In this document: positions 25,001 through 34,000 of the stretch, one piece after another
Position numbering within the stretch: position 1 is the stretch's first letter
How the letters are laid out: every line of letters starts with the position of its first letter
Source: Siderastrea radians
Lineage: Eukaryota > Cnidaria > Anthozoa > Scleractinia > Rhizangiidae
Assembly (NCBI GenBank): GCA_964017195.1
Contig: OZ024897.1
Location: forward strand, 40,255,351 to 40,319,350
Direction of reading: 5' to 3'
DNA: 64,000 nucleotides
Notes under the pieces: generated by a model
The model's database searches: none
Seen by the model: only the letters and a program-made list of their open reading frames with translations
Told to the model about the DNA's origin: nothing
Program-made: the position numbers and the translations under genes

Positions 25001-28000
25001 CGACACATTGACTAAAAATGAAAGAATTGAACTCTGTAGAATATAAATGTCTCGAGCAACAATGTAACTTTTACTTCTTGCATCTGTAATGTGAGAAGAC
25101 AAGTCTAACATTACGTAGAAAATATTGTATTACATATATGATAACACCAAGTAATAACGTACTGACGTATGAAGAAACGCCGAGAAGACAACACTAAAAA
25201 CGTTCGAACGTAATTAGGTGTGGAGAAACGGGGAGACGACAAGATGTATTTCATATGGAAAAACTACCGTACGGAAAGAAGGCGAGATTAACACCAAACG
25301 TATGAAGTAACATACGAATAAACGTTAAACGACAAGACTGGTACTGTATGCACGTACTTTACAGTTACGGAAAACAGCCGTAAAAACAAGATTAATACGT
25401 TCGTGTCGAGAATAAGCCTAATACGGTACGAACTGACGTAGGGTGAAACGTTGAGACGATAAGACTAATAGCGGAGCCAGCGCGCTAGCGCGTCAGCGGA
25501 GCTCCATTCCTAAGGAAATTTGGTAACCTATCAAGCCAAGAAATTTTGGTAGTGAAGTAATAGTCACGTGACCGTCCGTACGTAAGTCCGTCCGTCCGTC
25601 CGTCCGTCCACTTCATACACTGGATATAACTCTGTGCTGAATCCCATGTGTTTTTGGCGCGAAATCGCATGTTGACCCGCGTTGTAGCAAAACAAGCAAA
25701 GACAAAAAAAGTCAAAAACAAATTTGCTAAGTGAAAAAAAAGCTCAAAAGAATACTCAGTTGTCTTTTTGGTGGAACGGGAAAAGTTCAATTTAGGCGAA
25801 AAAAGTTAGGCGATAAAGTTCAGGCGAAAAGTTCAAATTTGCCTTGTCGGTTCCGTTCGAACTCGGTCGGCACACCGCTTGAGTTCGCAGCTTTTCGCAG
25901 CGGTTTCGACGACAAATATAGCAGAGCTAGTGCTTTTTGGTTTGTTCTGTCCACAACCATGGTTTTTACGGCGTTCCGAACACATTTTGCCAGAAAAAAC
26001 ACCAGCATTTTCACGTTGATAGGCAGCTGGTCACGAAGAAAGAAATAAGTACTAAAATTAACGAGGAAAATGTCAATAACCGCTAATGGCCAAGTGGACT
26101 AATATCCGGCTTCATACGCCGACGACCCAGGTTCGGGTAAGAATTTTTTCTTTTGTTTTTTCTTTCTTTTTTTTTTTTAATTTAACGACTTGAATGAGAG
26201 TATTTTCACTAATTAATAACTGCCAGCAAAAATACAAACAAACAAACAAACAAAACATAAAGGGGGGCTCCGCTTTTAGGCTTGGCTAAATCTATATATT
26301 ACTGTACAAACGAATTAACGTACGGAGAAACGTTGAGAAGGTAAGACTGATACCGTACAAACGAACTAACATTGAGACGATAAGACTAACACTGTACAAA
26401 CGAAGCGGAGAAACATCGAGAAGATAAGACTAATACTGTTCAAACGAACTAACACACGGAGAAACGTTGAGAAGATAATACTAATACTGTACAAACGAAC
26501 TAATGACGAAGAAACGTTGAGAAGATAAGACAAATACTGTACAAACGAACTAATGACGGAGAAACGTTGAGAAGATAATACAATACTGTACAAACGAACT
26601 AACGACGGAGAATCGTTGAGAAGATAATACTAATACTGTACAAACGAACTAATGACGAAGAAACGTTGAGAAGATAAGAGAAATACTGTACAAACGAACC
26701 AATGACGGAGAAACGTTGGGAAGACAATACTAATACTGTACAAACGAACTAATGACGGAGAAACGTTGAGAAGATAAGACAAATACTGTACAAACGAACT
26801 AATGACGGAGAAACGTTGAGAAGATAATACTAATACTGTACAAACGAACTAACGACGGAGAATCGTTGAGAAGATAATACTAATACTGTACAAACGAGCT
26901 AACGACGGAGAATCGTTGAGAAGATAATACTATAATACTGTGCAAACGAACTAACGCATGGAGAAACGTTGAGAAGATAACACTATAATACTGTGCAAAC
27001 GAACTAACGCACGGAGAAACGTTGAGCAGATAACACTAATACTGTACAAACGAAGTATCGCACGGAGAAACGTTGAGAAGATAACACTATAATACTGTGC
27101 AAACGAACTAACGCACGGAGAAACGTTGAGCAGATAACACTAATACTGTACAAACGAAGTATCGCACGGAGAAACGTTGAGAAGTTAAAACTAATACTGT
27201 GCAAACGAACTAACGCACGGAGAAACGTTGAGGAGATAAGACTAATACTTGCAAACGAACTAACGTACCAATTAACGTTGAGAAGATAAGACTAATACTT
27301 GCAAACGAACTAAGTACCAAGAACGATTAATACGACAACATTAATACAAGAGATGGGAACGTACTGCGATATGGAGAAACGTTGAGACGAGATTAATGCC
27401 ATACGAACGGACTAACGTACGGAGAAATGTCAAAAAGACAAGACTAATATGGCACGAAGAAATTAACATACGCAAAAAAGTTTGGGAAGACAAGATTAAT
27501 ACGTTATAAGAGAACCAACGTATGGAGAAGCGTTGAAAAGACAACACTAGTACTGTACGAACTAACGTACAGAGAAAAGTTGAGACAGTACAGCTGTATT
27601 AAATAGGCAACTAATTTATCACATTTCAAAGGTAACAAAGAAATTGGCCTTCAAAATTTTAGTAGCTTTCTCGTGTTCGGACATCATGTCCGACCATGTG
27701 GTGAAATTGGTCGGACAATTTCAAAATTTGGTCGGACAATGTCCGATGACCGACTGTTATTTCCAGCACTGGATTCCACTGTACAGCTATGCAACTCTAC
27801 ATGCCTAACCCTAACAGTCTACAACTTACTTTGAGAAATGCCCATGCCACCTGATACCAGCCTTTATCGCCTGCCTGAGCACCTTTCCTTCTTTTGGCAG
27901 CTGTCATACTTAGAAAATCAACCACCTTTGAGAATAATAAAAAATTGTCCACTAAGCAACACAATAATAATTTATTAATAGCATATTATTTGCTAGTGTA

Positions 28001-31000
28001 CTAAAGTGCAGTACAGTTTAAGTAACAAGAGAGAAAGGGGCGGTGCGCAGCTCTTACAAGGTCTTCTCTGATTTGCTGAGAAAACAATAGAACAAACAAC
28101 AAAACAATGGACCCAGCCCTGAAAACATTCCATCAAAGTGTCCCATGTCTGAATACCAGCCTCTGCATCATAAGCGCAGAGTTCACATTTTTTTCTGGCT
28201 TCTTTTCGCTCCAACGCTTATTCTCCAGGTTTTCTGGTTTCCCTTCTTATATTTGACATTTTTCCACTTACAATTTGTTAGGATTAAAATCTGAGGGCCA
28301 AAGATATATACAGTAATTATCAAGTTAAAAGATTCAAGTCCAACTCCCATGAAATTTGATTGGGGGTAGTTTTTTCTTTTTTCTTTCTCCAAGCACACAA
28401 AATAAGGTAACACTGATCAAGCCATTACTGATCTTCACCTTATGTAAGTGAGTTGACTGCAAGTACACTGTAATACAACTCCCCTCCCTCCCCTCCTGGC
28501 TGAAATGCTAGTCCATCACAGGGTACCACACAGTATCTCGTCAAGTTCATTAACAATTCCCTGCTCATATTTTTGCACCAGAGCATAAACATTGGCCATA
28601 ACTTCAGAAGGATTTCTAAATACATGTACCTCAAAAAACATTATGACTTTCGGGTCCGTTTCCTCGCGGCTGAGGAAATACGAGAATATTTCATTGAATA
28701 GAAGAACTTCCTCCCAAGATGGCATCAAAGACCTACAAGGAAATGACAACATACTCAGTTAACTCACAATGCAGGAATGATGTAGCTTTACAAATACTTG
28801 TACCTTTACGGCCCTGACATTTTGTATTGGTGTATTGCAGAAATTACAGAAAGAAAATAAACATTGAAGCTTACATGTATTTAATAAAAGAAAAAATGTG
28901 CTTAAGCAATTACAATCTTGAGGAAAGGTTGGAAGCCAATTTCTGACCCCTCACAGCAACCTAACTCTAAATTTCCTCAAAAATTATGTCATTAGGTAAT
29001 TAAAAAAAAACAAATTTTACAAATATACACATCAAGCTCGTACCTATAAGTTAGAAATTCAAATAACCAAATGTAAATGTTTTTCTTTTTTTTAATTCAA
29101 GCTGCTCTATGTCTTTGGTGGAGTATTTACATGCATTAAAGAGAAGGTTACATCAGTGAAAGAGATTCTCTTAAGTGAGGTCTACACAGTAATTGAGTGT
29201 TGAAAATGTTATTCTTTCGTAAGGTAAGCTATATAGCCCACTTCCAATCCAATAAACTGAGCATGCAAGGTGGTTGACCTGTGCTCACCATAACAACATG
29301 TAACTTCAGTTGCTTTAGTATCGAATCAAGGTGACCAGGAGTGTTGCTTATCCCCCAGGGTGGGATGCTAGCCCATTCCAGCATTTTTTAAGTATCCATT
29401 TCTACCCCTTGGGTAGAAAGAGGTACTGTGCATATAATTATATTGTGGAATAATGCACACTGTACATGTAATGGAATGAATGCGAATGAATTACACATCG
29501 TAAAAATATTTCAAACTTACTTGTACTTCTTGAAGTCATATGGCTGAGTCATCATAGGCATTATGTACTCGACAGGAGCATCACTTTCATTTTCATAATA
29601 AGACGTCACTCTGCGAGACCTGTTGGAAAAACAAGTAGAAAAATGCAAGCTGCATAATAGCTGTAATTGTATAACTGCAAAAGTGAGAAAGAAAACAACC
29701 AACACATTTCAGTGGCAGGAAAATTCTGCAAGAAAAATGCTAACAAAAAACACAAGGAAGTATATCTGTAAATGCATAATAATTATACTTACAAATATGT
29801 GCGCAAGTTCATCTACCTACTTGAGTTTTGTACTTTATTGTTCAATTTAGGGCCACTATCTTCTAATGTAAATTATTGAAAACACGAAATAGGATATAAC
29901 AGACAAAAATAACCTACATTGTAACATTTACCTGTCTGATTTCTTGATGTATTGACCTGTATCCACATCTACCACATGTACTCTCACCATGGGGTGTGAT
30001 ATGAACAGATCAGGTTTTAGGTTGTCAGCACGGTGAACAGTAACAGAGAGAATGTAGCCATCGTCAGCTCTTTTCTTTACAACTTCTACTGGCACCTCCG
30101 CATCAGGGTCTGTATGTCAAAGGTGCAATTAAGGAATTTGTTTGAATTTGTTTGATCCCTGACTTTTCACAAAATTGTCCATAATTTAATATACCAGCTT
30201 ATTTTCGAAAACTGTCAACCAGGTCTGTTTTCTGACTTGATAACTCTTCTCTTCTTTCATTTACATTCCCAAAATACAAAACAACAACTGCCAAATGCAT
30301 GATTTTCTGATAACCCAAACTGATAATTTCCATGACGTACAAGACCTGGGAAATGAAATTCTAAAATTCAGATATGACTTTCCAAGTTTTCCATAAGCTG
30401 CACATGCCTGTAGAAACTCATGGTTCAACATTTGTCGACCAACAAATGCAGACCAATCAAAGATCACATACACATAAATCTCAAAGAAACAAAATCACAT
30501 ACCGTGAAGTCTTCTTCTTGCTCTTCCTCCCTTTTTCTTGGGTGTAGTTGAAGATGATTGACCAGGCTGAAGAAGGAAATAGCCACTATAAACAAGGCAG
30601 AGGACAGAGGAGGTGGAAAGGATAACAAGAGCCCTGGTGGAGAGGGGAGAACAGGGAGCAGTAAAGAAGATAGAAGGAGGGTGTCCCAAGAGAAGGAATG
30701 CATAAGGGGAGGGTAAGTAAGAGCTAAGGCAAAGGAGAGGAAAGGGAAGAGGAGAGGACAAGGGAGAGGACAATAGGCAGTGAAGAGGATAATTATTTAT
30801 TAAGAGAAAATTGGGAAGAGGGTGGGTGAGAAGGGAAATAAGAGGGCAGGGCAGACGGTGGGTAGGAGGAAAGGCGAGAGGGTGGCTGGGAGAAATGGGA
30901 GAGAGTGAGAGAGCAGGGAACAGGGGAGACCAGAGGAGAGGGGAGGAGAGAGAAGAGAATGATGAGGAGAAAGGGAAAAGGCAAAGAACAGAATAAGGGA

Positions 31001-34000
31001 GAAGGCAGAGAGAGTGATAGGGTGGGGAGAGGGTAGGGTAGATGTGAGGGCATAGGACAGTGAAAAGAGGTAGGGGTATGACATGGTGCGGGGGAGGGTT
31101 AAAGTAGAGAAAAGGAAAGGAGGGCAGGGACAAGTGAGGGGAAACAACAAACAGCTCACATCATCTCCATCCACAACTGCTTCATTTTCAAATCCAAGGT
31201 TTTCTTTTGCACTTTCTCCATCAACATTTGGTTCTGGAGTTTTGGGTTTTTTCCTTCTTCTTGGTTGTTCCTGTGACCCATCTGGTGTACCTTGTTCACT
31301 TTAAGAAATAAAAGTACAGTACATAGTAAAAATTTGTTAGGAAATTGATATACATACAAGTAAACACTGTTGTAACTCTGGTCATTTAAAGCTTCGCAAG
31401 CACAAAATCAAACTACATGGACATGACTGTACGACTTAAATGTGCAAGGTATGTTTAATTTCAAATTTTGAATTGGCAGTCACTGAGATTGGTTTCTGTA
31501 ATACTGTTTCAATGTGTTATAACTGCATTACCTCGTCAAGGTTCTTGTCTTTTTTTGCTTCGTTCTCTTAGGAGTTTTCAACTGATCTGCTGTCTCAGCG
31601 TCCAATCCAACATGCTTTGATGATGAACCTTCCAACAGCTCTTTGTAGCTTTGCTTGTTTTGTTTTTCTTGCAGAGTAGGGTCATCTATAAGTTAAGTAA
31701 GAAACATCAATTGCTGTACATCTTTGATTAAATATATTTTGCATCTGGGTTCACTAATCAGAGAAAAAGTGCCTGAGGTAGAGGTTACATTTACAAGTTA
31801 CGATAAAAACACTTCTTTTGTGGAAAAGGCTGGGTAAAACTGCAAAACAAAGACCCTCGATTACACGCTTTGTCAGTTGCCAAGAGTGGCAAAATCAATG
31901 AGGTCTTTGTTTTGTAGAAAAGGCCAGATCGAACCACAAAACGAAGACCTCATCGATTTCGTGTCTCTTGCCAACTGACAAAGTGTTTAAATGAGGGTCT
32001 TCGCTTTGTAGTTTTAACCGGATTTTTCTACAAAACAAAGACCTCATCGATTTCCTGTCTCTTGACATCAAACAAGCATTATATGCGGATTTCCTTCTCT
32101 TGGTGTCTAACTGAAACATTTAAGCGAGGGTTTTTGTTTTGTAATTTTTCCGGTCTTTTCTTCAAAACAAAGACCTCATTGATTTCACTTCTGTTGCTGT
32201 CTGTTATAAAAGCACTTAAGTCCCTGTACTGTAGTTTGATGTTTACTTTAGTCCTAGGTCTAGGTCTTCGTTTTTAGGTCTTAGGTCTTCATTTTTTAGA
32301 CACTGATACTTAAAGGTGGACTTTAATGCTCTTAACAATCATGTACATGTAAGTTAAAAATACCAATTATCAGAATTCTTGCCAAAAAGGAGCTGTTAAA
32401 TGTCAACTACTGGATTTTCTGGAGAAGAACTTAGCAAATACCTTCAAGCCCCAAATGATGTATGAAAAATCTTCTTTTTCGATCCTCATCAAACACAAGA
32501 AGATCAAAAGACTGATGTCAGTCTTACCTTCTTTGTACAGGTTTGCTTGAAGAAGATTTTCCTCTGATTGTGATGTAGTTTTGGCAATAGGACTCCCTGA
32601 TTTAATGGTCTCAAGCTGAGGAAATAAAAAGGAAAAAATCATTACAGTAAGAAAAGGTGAAATATTCAACATGTTGCGAGCATAGGACAAAGAAAAAATC
32701 TCGGTCCCCGGCGGGAATCGAACCCATGACTTTCCGTACACCGGTCAAACTCTCTAACCACTGAGTTACTGGGAGACTCGTGGCGAGCATAGGTCATGTA
32801 TTTATTCTCTGTACACATTACTTAATACTTCCCTGTACAAAAAAATATAAAAAAATGTTAGTATATATATATATAATTGTCAGAGACATTGTTATTAATA
32901 CTTAAAAAACTAAAACAATAATAGTATTATTTTTAACATTAAAAATCTTACCACGGCATCACTTGTGTGCGTTCTTTTCTTTTTCTTCTTTTTTCTAGAA
33001 TCCTGTAAACTGCAACATTTACAAAAAGTATTTGTAAAACAAATTATAAACTCAAAATAGAAATAATTGTAAACCATCCTTCCTTAGTTGCGTTGAAACA
33101 CAGTGGGCGATAAGTTTAAAACAAAGCTTAGAAAGGGTTTTTCCATCAGAAAGCTACATTCCAAATCAATTGTAGTTAGTGGGCGAGACAGATGAGTCAT
33201 ATTTTACAGTCATCTCATACAGTCCAGATCTTGCATGGTTAAACAGTGCACACCAGTGAGATCTGGGTATGAAATCAATTTGTCTGACCAGTTCAGACAC
33301 AGGGTCTTGATGGTCTATATGTTATCTTGTCCACGCAACAGGGCTGAAAATTAACTTCTGTGCTTGGTCGCTACTCGGGCCAGTATCCCTGAATTTTTAG
33401 TGGCCCAGGCCAAAATAAAGTGGCCTTCAAATTTCCTCTTATAACACAAAAAAGAATTTTAAAACCATTTTTACTTGAATAAATGCCCCACGGCTTTTAA
33501 CTTATGCCCCCAGAAATGGATTAATTATTCATATACACCGATGTATCTGAATTGTTTTAATGAACACAATTTTTTCTTTCAAGCATTTGTTATGTGCACT
33601 GCAGTTGCAGTTTTTACAAGTATTTATCAATAAGCTTGTCAATGAATTCTTCATCAAAGTCACCGTCATTGTCTTCTAGTCCTTCTATTATACCGAGCAG
33701 TGTTGAGTGATCCTGCCGATATTCATGTTTGAAAACGTACTACATAGAACTCTGGGTAAGTCTGGAGTCACGTGTCAATGACATCAAAACGGCATCTAGA
33801 TATCGGAGCGATCTTAAACCTCAATCTTGACAGCTTTGGAAATTTGCACTTTTGAACTAAACGTTTACTGCAATTGATGAACTTAGAGTTGAGGAAAGAA
33901 AGAAAAGAAAAAAGCTACTCCAAGGAAAGAACATTTTATTTTATTACTATTGTAATTCTTTTCGCACTTCTCAGATCATAGTAGCCCTTCGGGCGATCAA

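Larger units (their letters stand above)
25140..27600. repeat. 50-bp satellite array, interrupted
   Basis: Unit of about 50 bp with core GAGAAACGTTGAGAAGATAA and ACTGTACAAACGAACTAACG. About 25 recognisable copies lie at 26285-27560, with diverged copies at 25140-25465. Some subfamilies alternate in a higher-order pattern (for example units with CACTATAATACTGTGC). The 0.8-kb insert at 25470-26272 splits the array. Confidence 0.85.
22385..27769. mobile_element. 5.4-kb inverted-repeat element filling AHI1 intron 13
   Basis: GTGCTGGAAATAA at 22385 and TTATTTCCAGCAC ending at 27769 are perfect inverted copies. They are flanked by 9-bp direct repeats with one mismatch (GGGATTCCA 22376-22384; TGGATTCCA 27770-27778). 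Subterminal TTGGTCGGACA motifs occur inside both ends. If the ends are instead taken as CAGTGCTGG, which would look hAT-like, only a 5-bp repeat GATTC flanks. No transposase frame is visible. The interior is mostly a 50-bp satellite with its own nested insert. Confidence 0.6.
20045..30109 (-). other. AHI1: AHI1 exons 10-17: conserved central region
   Basis: Exons: 29932-30109, 29521-29619, 28630-28732, 27830-27925, 21610-21708, 21017-21142, 20661-20725, 20045-20096. The translation contains [19 protein letters not shown], which aligns with the vertebrate IIGVTIHR-LKPD block, then [33 protein letters not shown] and WAFLK. The fold looks C2-like (inference). Intron 13 (21709-27829) is 6.1 kb, by far the longest, and is mostly a transposon insertion. 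Confidence 0.9.

Noticed and set aside
30495..31133. 212-codon minus-strand ORF
   Set aside because: Pure C/T-biased composition (Ser, Pro, Leu only) from the purine tract; AHI1 splicing treats it as intron 8.
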